NCBI GenBank assembly: GCA_938049795.1 | Contig: CALLCD010000115.1 | Span: forward strand, 1-23,559 | Direction of reading: 5' to 3' | DNA: 23,559 nt | DNA from: an uncultured Hyphomonadaceae bacterium | GTDB taxonomy: Bacteria > Pseudomonadota > Alphaproteobacteria > Caulobacterales > Hyphomonadaceae | Part shown: piece by piece, positions 7,528-14,182 of the stretch | How positions within the stretch are numbered: the stretch's first letter is position 1 | How the letters are laid out: every line of letters begins with the position of its first letter | Translations under genes and position numbers: made by a program | Notes under the pieces: generated by a model | Databases searched by the model: none | Told to the model about the DNA's origin: nothing | Seen by the model: only the letters and a program-made list of their open reading frames with translations

Positions 7528-9636
7528 ATGACCGACCTCTCCCCGCCGAAGGCCGCGCGCACGCCTCAGACCATTGAACAAATGGGACGTACACGCACAG
7601 ACCCATATCATTGGCTCAAGGATGAGAACTGGCAGGAGGTGATGCGCGATCCCGCTCGTCTGCGCGAAGACATTAAGGACTATCTGGTGGCGGAGAACGC
7701 CTATACGAAGGCTGGGCTTGAGGTCCCTCATGACGCGCTTTGCAAAACGCTGATTGCGGAGATGCGCGGGCGTATTCAGGAGGATGCCAGCTCGGTGCCC
7801 GCAATTGATGGTCCCTATGCGTATTATTCACGCTACCGGACGGGTGAGGAATATCCCGTCTTTGCACGGCGTGATGCGCGCGACGCCCACAATAGCGAAG
7901 CGGAAGAGACCATTCTGTTTGATGGCGCGCTTGAGGGTAAGGGTAAAGCCTATTTCGACATTGGCAGCGTCGCCCATTCGCCTGACCATAAGCGGCTTGC
8001 CTATTCGATCGACGAACAGGGCAGCGAATATGGCACGCTGCGCGTCCGCGATATTGCGAGCGGCGACGATCTGGGTGTGAGAATTGAAACGACAACCGGA
8101 GGCGTGGCCTGGACCCGCAATTCCCAATGTTTCTACTGGGTTCATAAGAATGAAAACGGCCGATCCGAAGCCGTCTTCCGCCATGACATTGCCACGGGCG
8201 AAGACACGCTGATCTATCGCGAAATGGATGAGGGGTTTTTTGTCAGTGTTTCTGAGAGCCAGTCGGGGGATATGGTTTTCATCACTGCTAATGACCACAC
8301 GACAAGCGAGGTCTACTGGATCAGCGCGGATGAAACAACGGGTACGGACATTCACTGCATCGCCGAGCGCAAAGCCGGTCATGAATATGATGTCGTCCAT
8401 CATGATGACGCCTTCTTCATCCAGACGAACAAGGATGGTGCGGTGGATTTCAAGATTATGCGCGCCGAAATTGATACGGGTGATCCGGAGACATGGATTG
8501 ATATTGTCCCGCACCGGCCGGGCAGCCTGCTGATTGATATGTTGGCGCTGAAGGAGCATCTGATCTGGCTTGCGCGGACCGATGGGTTGCCGGCGATTAC
8601 GATACGTGAGCGGAGCACGGGGGAGACCCGAGAGATTGATTTTGATGAACCGGCCTATTCGCTTGGCATTTCCGGCGGCTATATGTTTGACACCACCATC
8701 TTCCGCTTTAGCTATGCCTCCCCGTCCACACCGGACCAGATCTCCGATTATGATATTGCCACGGACGAGCGGACCTTGCGCAAAACACGGCAGGTTCCTT
8801 CCGGCCATACGCCAAGTGACTATGTAGTCGAGCGCTTGATGGCTCCGGCGAGCGATGGGACGGAGATCCCGATGACGCTCTTGCGTCATAAGGATACGCC
8901 GGTTGACGGTACGGCGCCCCTATTGCTCTATGGTTATGGCTCTTATGGCATCACCATCCCCGCATCTTTCTCAACCGCTCGCCTGTCGCTGGTTGATCGC
9001 GGTTTTGTCTATGCCATCGCCCATATCAGAGGCTCCACGGCGAAGGGCTATCAATGGTATCTTGACGGCAAGCTGGACAAGAAGATCAATACGTTTACGG
9101 ACTATGTGACCGCCGGTGAGTATCTGATCGAACGCTCTTATACCAGCAAGGGCCGGATCGTTGGCATGGGCGGATCGGCCGGCGGGTTGCTGATGGGGGC
9201 GGCGTCCAATCTCGCGCCGGATATGTTTGCAGGCATTATTGCGGCGGTGCCGTTTGTCGATGTGCTGAACACGATGTCGGACGAGACATTGCCACTGACC
9301 CCGCCCGAATGGCCCGAATGGGGCAATCCGAAGATCGACGCCGAGGCGTATGACCGGATTCTAAGCTGGTCGCCTTATGATCAAGTGGGCGCGCGGCCTT
9401 ACCCCGCGATGCTGATCACGGGCGGGCTATCGGACCCGCGCGTGACCTATTGGGAGCCGGCAAAGTGGTGCGCGAAACTGCGCCATGAAGCCCCCGATGC
9501 CGGACCTTATTATCTGCGCATCAATATGGAGGCGGGACATGGCGGCGCGACGGGGCGGTTTGAGGGCTTGGCTGAAACGGCGCTTGAATATGCGTTTGCG
9601 TTGCGCGTGACGGGCTTGGCGAGTTTGGAGCGTTAG
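7528..9636 (+). CDS. ptrB: oligopeptidase B (S9 family serine peptidase)
   Basis: A 702-residue prolyl-oligopeptidase-family enzyme that cleaves short peptides after basic residues in the cytoplasm. The N-terminal part (YHWLKDENWQEVM onward) and the middle form the beta-propeller, which restricts access to small substrates. The C-terminal alpha/beta-hydrolase domain holds the triad: Ser550 in GMGGSAGG, Asp636 in GGLSDPRV and His671 in EAGHGGATGRFE. The YGSYG segment and IRGSTAKGYQWYLDGK are family hallmarks. The length is normal for PtrB (about 690-720) and no signal peptide is present. The ATG at 7528 follows msrB by 30 nt. A strong terminator lies 30 nt after its stop codon, so it is the last gene of the + strand block. 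Confidence 0.95.
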   Translation: MTDLSPPKAARTPQTIEQMGRTRTDPYHWLKDENWQEVMRDPARLREDIKDYLVAENAYTKAGLEVPHDALCKTLIAEMRGRIQEDASSVPAIDGPYAYYSRYRTGEEYPVFARRDARDAHNSEAEETILFDGALEGKGKAYFDIGSVAHSPDHKRLAYSIDEQGSEYGTLRVRDIASGDDLGVRIETTTGGVAWTRNSQCFYWVHKNENGRSEAVFRHDIATGEDTLIYREMDEGFFVSVSESQSGDMVFITANDHTTSEVYWISADETTGTDIHCIAERKAGHEYDVVHHDDAFFIQTNKDGAVDFKIMRAEIDTGDPETWIDIVPHRPGSLLIDMLALKEHLIWLARTDGLPAITIRERSTGETREIDFDEPAYSLGISGGYMFDTTIFRFSYASPSTPDQISDYDIATDERTLRKTRQVPSGHTPSDYVVERLMAPASDGTEIPMTLLRHKDTPVDGTAPLLLYGYGSYGITIPASFSTARLSLVDRGFVYAIAHIRGSTAKGYQWYLDGKLDKKINTFTDYVTAGEYLIERSYTSKGRIVGMGGSAGGLLMGAASNLAPDMFAGIIAAVPFVDVLNTMSDETLPLTPPEWPEWGNPKIDAEAYDRILSWSPYDQVGARPYPAMLITGGLSDPRVTYWEPAKWCAKLRHEAPDAGPYYLRINMEAGHGGATGRFEGLAETALEYAFALRVTGLASLER

Positions 9637-9666
9637 AGCGGATTTCGCCGATATGCAGCCTGAACA

Positions 9667-9702
9667 AAAACGCCCCGAGCAAATCAATGCCCGGGGCGTT
9701 TT
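9667..9702. terminator. bidirectional Rho-independent terminator
   Basis: AAAACGCCCCG (9667-9677) pairs perfectly with CGGGGCGTTTT (9692-9702), an 11-bp stem with a 14-nt loop. The 5' A-run and the 3' T-run make it work on both strands. It lies between the convergent ptrB (+) and TPR protein (-) genes and can serve both. Confidence 0.9.
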
Positions 9703-9725
9703 GTTAGATTGGATATGTGCGGACG

Positions 9726-11114
9726 CTAGAGCGCTTCTTGCAATTCCAGCACTTTCTGCGTTGCCGCTTCCAGCCGCTCGTCCACTGTGGCGCAGCCTTC
9801 GGGAAGATTTTCGCCGCCAATAATGGTCAGCGTCTTACAGGCTTCCTGCTCGGTCAGGATCTCGCGGCGTTCATTGTCTGCCACTTCGACGATCCGCGCT
9901 TTTGCGGTGCGTTCTTCGGAGTCCATGAAGGACAGCCAGCTGCGGCCTGTCCGGTCATTCGCCTTGGCAAAGGCCTCACGGGCACCGGCACGGTCATCAC
10001 GCTCATAACGGGTTTGGCCAATCTGTGTCCAAGCCAGACCACGGTCGCGCAAGCCGCCCGCATTGAGCGCACTGGTCAGCGCGGCTTCGGCCTCTTCCCA
10101 CTTTTTCAAGTCGAGATATGATCGGCCGAGGCGCAGATACATATCCGCAGAATTGTTCATTCTTGCCGCTTCGGTCAGAACCGGAATGGCGCGCTCGTGT
10201 TCGCGTGCCACCTGATAGAGTTGGGCGAGCAGTTCAAGCCGCTCAAACGAGCGCGAGATGCGGCCCGCATTCATTTCCTTTTCCAGAATGCGCGCGGCGG
10301 AATATGGTACGTCGAACGAGTTGTAGAAATTGACCACCTGCATGATCTCGCCTTCTTCGGTGAGAATGCCACCAAGATACATGGTCTTCTGGACTTCGAA
10401 GGCGCGGCGCTGATTGTCCGCCTGGAAATAGTCGCCTGCAATTGCTTGCCAGAGTTGCTTGTCGGTCGGGTCGCGTTCGATCAATCGCTCGAGCAAGGCG
10501 GCCTTTTTCGCAAGCTGTCCGGTGTTGCTGTAAAGGTAGATCAGCATGTCATAGACGGAGCGGTCTGCATTGGCTCCATCAGCGGCCAGAACCTGCTCGG
10601 CCCACGGAACCGCTTCGCGATACTTGTTTTGCAGTGCGTAGACCGATGCGAGCGTCCATTTCTCGTCGCGGCTCGGAACACCGCCACCTGCGATCCACTG
10701 GTTCATGAAGCGCAGACCGTCATCATACTGGTTCTCGGCAAAATAGATTTGCGACAGCGCTTTGAGGGTCTGGCCTCGCTGGTCGGCTGGGATGTAGCCC
10801 TTGTCGAGCGAGGTTCTGAGGTCGACGGCCGCACCGAGATAGTCCTCTTGCGCAAGTTTGATTTGCGCCGAGAGGCCGAGCACGGCGCCTTCCTCGTAAC
10901 AATTGAGAGGCTGTGAGCGGAGTTCGGCCAGACCGGCAGATGCTGCGGCGGGGTTGTCGTTCACCACGAGTTCGTTCTGGGCGCGCAAATAGCCTTCGCC
11001 AATGGCAGAACTGAGCTCTGTGATGTCACATGTCTGCGCGACCGCACCACCTGCTCCGATGGCCAGTAGGGCAATGGCTGCGCCGGCATGTCTCAAAACT
11101 GTCTTGAAATTCAT
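9726..11114 (-). CDS. periplasmic tetratricopeptide repeat protein of TonB locus
   Basis: A 462-residue exported protein. The signal peptide (MNFKTVLRHAGAAIALLAIGAGGAVA) ends before QTCDITE. The rest is alpha-helical with TPR-like units, for example at AALLERLIERDPTDKQLWQAIAGDYF, AIPVLTEAARMNNSADMYLRLGRSYLDLKKWEEAEAAL and GLAWTQIGQTRYERDDRAGAREAFAKA (described by first and last words only; each is part of one helix pair array). In gammaproteobacterial TonB2/TtpC-type clusters a TPR protein also ends the operon, so it probably acts in the periplasm with the energy-transduction complex. AGGAG at 11121-11125 on this strand lies 6 nt before the ATG at 11114, which excludes a TTG at 11120. It follows the second tonB gene after a 174-nt gap. 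Confidence 0.85.
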   Translation of the reverse strand: MNFKTVLRHAGAAIALLAIGAGGAVAQTCDITELSSAIGEGYLRAQNELVVNDNPAAASAGLAELRSQPLNCYEEGAVLGLSAQIKLAQEDYLGAAVDLRTSLDKGYIPADQRGQTLKALSQIYFAENQYDDGLRFMNQWIAGGGVPSRDEKWTLASVYALQNKYREAVPWAEQVLAADGANADRSVYDMLIYLYSNTGQLAKKAALLERLIERDPTDKQLWQAIAGDYFQADNQRRAFEVQKTMYLGGILTEEGEIMQVVNFYNSFDVPYSAARILEKEMNAGRISRSFERLELLAQLYQVAREHERAIPVLTEAARMNNSADMYLRLGRSYLDLKKWEEAEAALTSALNAGGLRDRGLAWTQIGQTRYERDDRAGAREAFAKANDRTGRSWLSFMDSEERTAKARIVEVADNERREILTEQEACKTLTIIGGENLPEGCATVDERLEAATQKVLELQEAL

Positions 11115-11277
11115 TTTCAACTCCTTTGGCCTCGGGCCGATATTTGCCTAATGAACCGGAAGATCGGGGGGTAATCAAGATGGCACAGACTGTATTCTGC
11201 ATCTTTTTTCCACTGTTTCAGGAACACCTCGATATTCCGCTGTTTTAAATAGGTTTTTTATGGTGCCTGACTGTTCA

Positions 11278-11300
11278 AATTTGCATAACTACTGCAAATT
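11278..11300. repeat. perfect inverted repeat overlapping the end of tonB-B
   Basis: AATTTGCA (11278-11285) and TGCAAATT (11293-11300) form a perfect 8-bp AT-rich inverted repeat with a 7-nt centre. The stop codon of tonB-B (11289-11291) lies in the loop. It could be an inefficient terminator or a processing hairpin between tonB-B and the TPR gene. No long T-run follows on the - strand. Confidence 0.5.
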
Positions 11301-12008
11301 AAATGTCAGCGGATAAATCACATTCCGGCGTTCAACCGCCACCCCGTCAATAATCCTCGGGCGAAACTCGACTCGGCTGATGGCGCGCACCGCTTCTCGC
11401 TCGAAAACGCGGTCGGTACAGGTCGCAACCACATTGTAGGGACGCCCTTTCGCGCTGACATCCATTGACACGCTGCACTCGCCCTCAATGCCTCGATTGG
11501 CAGCGGTCGGCGGATAGGTGACAAGTGGCGGGCTGATCGGCTGGGCATCGCCATTGGCAATCGCAACGGGTGCGCGGGTGAGCACTTGAACAGGGTCAGT
11601 ATTGATCTTTGGAACAACGGGCGGGAACTCAAACGCCGGTAAGTCAATCTCCGACTTGCTCGCCGTAAGGCGCGGCGGTGGCGGGGGCTGATTGGCCGTT
11701 TCAATCGGCTGGGGCTTGGGCCGTTTCGTGATTTCGGTCTCTTCTATGGGGGTCGGTGTGATGATGCTGATCAGGCGTGTGGTCTCGGCTTCAGCGGGTT
11801 TGAAATCGACCGCGATCAGGCCTGCCATGCCGAGAAACAGGCCAGCTGTGACCCCCGCCGCTGGCAAGGCACCGAGGGCAAATCGGCGTATTGCATGACC
11901 ACCACTGCTTAAAATACCAATGGGGATGTGTCCGCTGATGCCATCATGGCGGGCCTCTCGCTCGGGCGTTGCATTGTCGCTCTGAAATGTCTGTGTCGCT
12001 TTCGTCAT
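11289..12008 (-). CDS. TonB-family energy transducer, second copy (TonB-B)
   Basis: A 239-residue inner-membrane protein that would carry the energy of the proton gradient to outer-membrane TonB-dependent receptors. The order is: a cytoplasmic N-terminus of about 40 residues, longer than in TonB-A; one transmembrane segment (ALGALPAAGVTAGLFLGMAGLIAV); a Pro-rich spacer with PPPPPRLTASKSEIDLP; and a TonB C-terminal domain with VTYPPTAANRGIEGECSV, GRPYNVVATC and YPLTFNLQ at the end. Two Cys in the C-terminal domain are at the same places as in TonB-A. GAGGA at 12019-12023 on this strand lies 10 nt before the ATG at 12008. Unlike the genes before it, it has its own predicted promoter and operator, and a terminator lies between it and TonB-A. 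Confidence 0.88.
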   Translation of the reverse strand: MTKATQTFQSDNATPEREARHDGISGHIPIGILSSGGHAIRRFALGALPAAGVTAGLFLGMAGLIAVDFKPAEAETTRLISIITPTPIEETEITKRPKPQPIETANQPPPPPRLTASKSEIDLPAFEFPPVVPKINTDPVQVLTRAPVAIANGDAQPISPPLVTYPPTAANRGIEGECSVSMDVSAKGRPYNVVATCTDRVFEREAVRAISRVEFRPRIIDGVAVERRNVIYPLTFNLQ

Positions 12009-12035
12009 GGGTTTGGTTTCCTCAATTTTGTTTTT

Positions 12036-12053
12036 GTTATGATGTAACATAAC
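12036..12053. promoter_or_regulatory. palindromic operator, possible Zur box, upstream of tonB-B
   Basis: GTTATG (12036-12041), a 6-nt centre and CATAAC (12048-12053) form the 18-bp palindrome GTTATGATGTAACATAAC. Only two positions of the centre break full symmetry with GTTATGTTATAACATAAC. The core differs at two of twelve positions from ATGTTATAACAT, which I recall as the core of proteobacterial Zur boxes. It covers the predicted -10 element of the tonB-B promoter, which fits a repressor. The identity of the regulator is inference. Confidence 0.55.
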
Positions 12054-12074
12054 ATAATTGAAGTCTGCGCACAA
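12046..12074 (-). promoter_or_regulatory. predicted sigma-70 promoter of tonB-B
   Basis: Read on the - strand, TTGTGC (12074-12069) is followed by a 17-nt spacer and TATGTT (12051-12046). Transcription would start near 12039 and give a leader of about 30 nt before the ATG at 12008. The -10 element lies inside the palindromic operator. Confidence 0.5.
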
Positions 12075-12118
12075 GTTGGCTGATGACGGCATGGATGTCA
12101 GACAGCATTGCCTCAAAC

Positions 12119-12150
12119 AGAAAAAGGGGGGAACCGTGGCTCCCCCCCTT
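12119..12150 (-). terminator. Rho-independent terminator between tonB-A and tonB-B
   Basis: On the - strand a run of seven G pairs with a run of six C (12142-12148 with 12126-12131), with flanking A/T pairs, and is followed by TTTTT (12125-12121). It begins 25 nt after the stop codon of tonB-A. It should end most transcripts of the DUF3450-to-TonB-A operon before tonB-B. Confidence 0.8.
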
Positions 12151-12174
12151 AGGTACATGTCTGTTTTTGCTGAC

Positions 12175-12801
12175 TTAATCGTCGAGATTGAACACTAGCG
12201 GATAGACCACATTCCTGCGCTCTCTCGCCTCGCCTGCAACAATCTTTGGTGCAAATTCGACCCGGCTCACGGCCCGCTCGGCTTCACGTTTGAAGATATT
12301 GTCGGTGCAATCGGCTGACACATTATAGGGCCGACCGCGCACATCCACATCGAACCGGACCTGACAATCGCCTTCCGTTCCGCGCTCGAGTGCACGGTTG
12401 GGATAGGTGACGATTGGGGGGCGGATCGGCTGGGCATCACGGTCGGAAATCGCAACCGGATTGATGTCGAGCGACTGGACCCGATCCACGCGGATCTCGG
12501 TCGGCGCAGCGCCTTGGATATCCGGTGTTGGCAGGTCGATGTCGGACTTGCGGGCTGACAGCTTTGGCGGTGGTGGCGGCTTGTCGGCCGTCTGCAACCG
12601 TCTTGGCTTGGAGCGCGAGCGCGAGCGAACTTCTTCATTCGCCGCTTCGGGCGTAATACGCTCAATGGTGCGGGTTTCAAGCGTATCTTCGGGCTTAAAG
12701 TCCTGAGCGATCAGGAGGCCCATGCCGATGAACAGTCCGTAGACAATGACAGCTGCTGCCGGCAATCCAACAAAAATGCGAAGGAATGGATTCTTAAACA
12801 T
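12175..12801 (-). CDS. tonB: TonB-family energy transducer, first copy (TonB-A)
   Basis: A 208-residue inner-membrane TonB protein, last gene of the main energy-transduction operon. A short cytoplasmic N-terminus (MFKNPFLR) precedes one transmembrane segment (FVGLPAAAVIVYGLFIGMGLLIA). The periplasmic spacer is rich in Arg, Ser and Pro (EEVRSRSRSKPRR, KPPPPPKLSARKSDIDLP). The C-terminal domain has the YP motif and conserved Gly of TonB (VTYPNRALERGTEGDCQV), then GRPYNVSADC and a C-terminal YPLVFNLDD. Two Cys in this domain are shared with TonB-B. AGGAG lies 8 nt before the ATG at 12801, and the exbD stop codon is only 10 nt upstream, so it is cotranscribed with exbB and exbD. The C-terminal domain is about as long as that of TonB2-type proteins. 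Confidence 0.92.
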   Translation of the reverse strand: MFKNPFLRIFVGLPAAAVIVYGLFIGMGLLIAQDFKPEDTLETRTIERITPEAANEEVRSRSRSKPRRLQTADKPPPPPKLSARKSDIDLPTPDIQGAAPTEIRVDRVQSLDINPVAISDRDAQPIRPPIVTYPNRALERGTEGDCQVRFDVDVRGRPYNVSADCTDNIFKREAERAVSRVEFAPKIVAGEARERRNVVYPLVFNLDD

Positions 12802-12811
12802 TCATCTGCTC

Positions 12812-13228
12812 CTAATTCCGGTCGATCGAGATGTTGATCGGCTTGCGCCCATCTGTCTCGGCGATCACATCCATCAGCTCCACCAAGGCGCGGGCTTCGG
12901 ATTCTGCATCGGTTTGAACAACCAGTTTACCATTTGGATTGTCTTCCCGCAATTCGCGGATTTTGAAGGCAATCGAATTGGGTTCAATGATTTCCTTATC
13001 AATCCAGATGTCGCTGTTCTCATCAATCGCAATCAAAATAGCCAAAGGTTTGACGGCTTCATGATTGTCCACACCGACCCGCTCAATATCCGGTCCAGGT
13101 TCCTTGATGAACTGGGCCGTCACGATGAAGAAGATGAGCAGAATGAAGACGACATCCAGCATTGGCGTGAGATTGACCTCATCATCATTGCTGCTTCCGG
13201 CGCTGCTAACGCGTTTCCTACGTGCCAT
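12812..13228 (-). CDS. exbD: biopolymer transport protein ExbD (second copy)
   Basis: A 138-residue ExbD/TolR-family protein that works with ExbB as the proton channel driving TonB. A basic cytoplasmic N-terminus (MARRKRVSSAG) is followed by VNLTPMLDVVFILLIFFIV, the single transmembrane segment, with the protonatable Asp25. A periplasmic domain ends with GRKPINISIDRN. The first gene of the exbD pair (13240-13644) shares the membrane segment but not the periplasmic part, where this copy has KPLAILIAIDENSDIWIDK. The start is supported by GGAGAG about 9 nt before the ATG at 13228. The gaps to its neighbours are 11 and 10 nt, so it is in one operon with them. Confidence 0.95.
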   Translation of the reverse strand: MARRKRVSSAGSSNDDEVNLTPMLDVVFILLIFFIVTAQFIKEPGPDIERVGVDNHEAVKPLAILIAIDENSDIWIDKEIIEPNSIAFKIRELREDNPNGKLVVQTDAESEARALVELMDVIAETDGRKPINISIDRN

Positions 13229-13239
13229 AATACACTCTC

Positions 13240-13644
13240 CTATACATCGCTCAGGATGACATTGACGCGTTCAATACTCGCACCGGCGGCCTGATCCCGG
13301 ATGCGAATAATCGTCCGGTTCTTGGCTTCGGGATGCGCCTGAATGATCACAGCCGAGTTTGGCGTTTCAGCCCGCAACCGCTCGATATTGGCGCGCACGG
13401 AACTGATGTCAGACACTCTGTTGTTTACAAAGACGAGATTGTCTTCATCCACACGGATCAGGATCACGGGCACCGGTTCGGACGGGGTGTCCGTTTGCGG
13501 TGGCGGTGGCTCCAATTGCTGTGCGTGCTCATCGAGGAACACAGCCGTCACAATGAAGAAGATGAGCAGGATGAACACCACGTCCAACATGGGCGTGAGG
13601 TCAACAGCGGCCTCTTCGACTTCTCTTTGCTTACGTCCACGCAT
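13240..13644 (-). CDS. exbD: biopolymer transport protein ExbD (first copy)
   Basis: A 134-residue ExbD/TolR-family protein. A charged cytoplasmic N-terminus (MRGRKQREVEEAA) leads into VDLTPMLDVVFILLIFFIV with the channel Asp21. After the membrane segment comes a Gln/Pro-rich stretch (QQLEPPPPQTDTPSEP), then the periplasmic fold (PVPVILIRVDEDNLVFVN). The ATG overlaps the exbB stop by one base (TGATG at 13646-13642), so translation is probably coupled. Two different ExbD proteins one after the other suggest that the channel uses an ExbD heterodimer, since ExbD acts as a dimer in the ExbB pentamer (known for the E. coli complex; its use here is inference). Confidence 0.95.
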   Translation of the reverse strand: MRGRKQREVEEAAVDLTPMLDVVFILLIFFIVTAVFLDEHAQQLEPPPPQTDTPSEPVPVILIRVDEDNLVFVNNRVSDISSVRANIERLRAETPNSAVIIQAHPEAKNRTIIRIRDQAAGASIERVNVILSDV

Positions 13645-14153
13645 CAGCCAATCTCCATCTGGTCTTCAACCTTCTGGACAGCCCGCGCGGCGCGCTTGTC
13701 CATGCCGGAGGTGAATAGAATGCCTGACAGAGACGCCACCATGCCCGCCATTGTCGGGATCGTTGCGCGCGACACGCCAGCGGACATCGCCTTTGCGTCG
13801 GCACCATCGGTGATCGCCATAATGTCGAACACCTGGATCATGCCCGTCACTGTGCCCAGAAGGCCCAGCAGAGGCGCCAGAGCCACAAGGGCCTTGGTCA
13901 GCGTGACATTCAGTTCTGTGGCTTGGCGGACTTCGGAGACGAGTTTGTCCCGAACCCAGTGTGCCAAGGTGGATTTACGATCGGAGCGCGAACGCCACTC
14001 CGAAATCGCTTCGTCTGCAACAGCCTGATGGGCGAAGCGGAAGTAGAAAAACCGCTCCAGGATCAGCGCCCACATGAAGAATGTGGCCGCCATGATCACG
14101 AGGAGGACAGGTCCTCCCCGATCCAAAAAGGCTTGCAGATCACCGAAACCCAT
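13644..14153 (-). CDS. exbB: short MotA/TolQ/ExbB proton channel protein ExbB
   Basis: A 169-residue ExbB-family membrane protein. The first transmembrane segment is near residues 15-35 (VLLVIMAATFFMWALILERFF). The second and third are in the C-terminal half, with the family motif ALAPLLGLLGTVTGMIQVF and then MAGMVASLSGILFTSGM. At 169 residues it is shorter than E. coli ExbB (244) and matches the short ExbB (ExbB2) of TonB2-type systems. AGGAG lies 7 nt before the ATG at 14153. It is 29 nt after the TtpC-like gene and overlaps exbD by one base. With the two ExbD proteins it should form the proton-driven motor that energises TonB. Confidence 0.94.
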   Translation of the reverse strand: MGFGDLQAFLDRGGPVLLVIMAATFFMWALILERFFYFRFAHQAVADEAISEWRSRSDRKSTLAHWVRDKLVSEVRQATELNVTLTKALVALAPLLGLLGTVTGMIQVFDIMAITDGADAKAMSAGVSRATIPTMAGMVASLSGILFTSGMDKRAARAVQKVEDQMEIG

Positions 14154-14182
14154 ATCGGGCTCCTTTCCCTAGCGGGGGCGGC

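Noticed and set aside
12036..12053. Palindrome before tonB-B considered as a Fur box
   Set aside because: It lacks the GATAAT hexamer pattern of Fur sites; the ATG...TAACAT arrangement fits a Zur-type site better.
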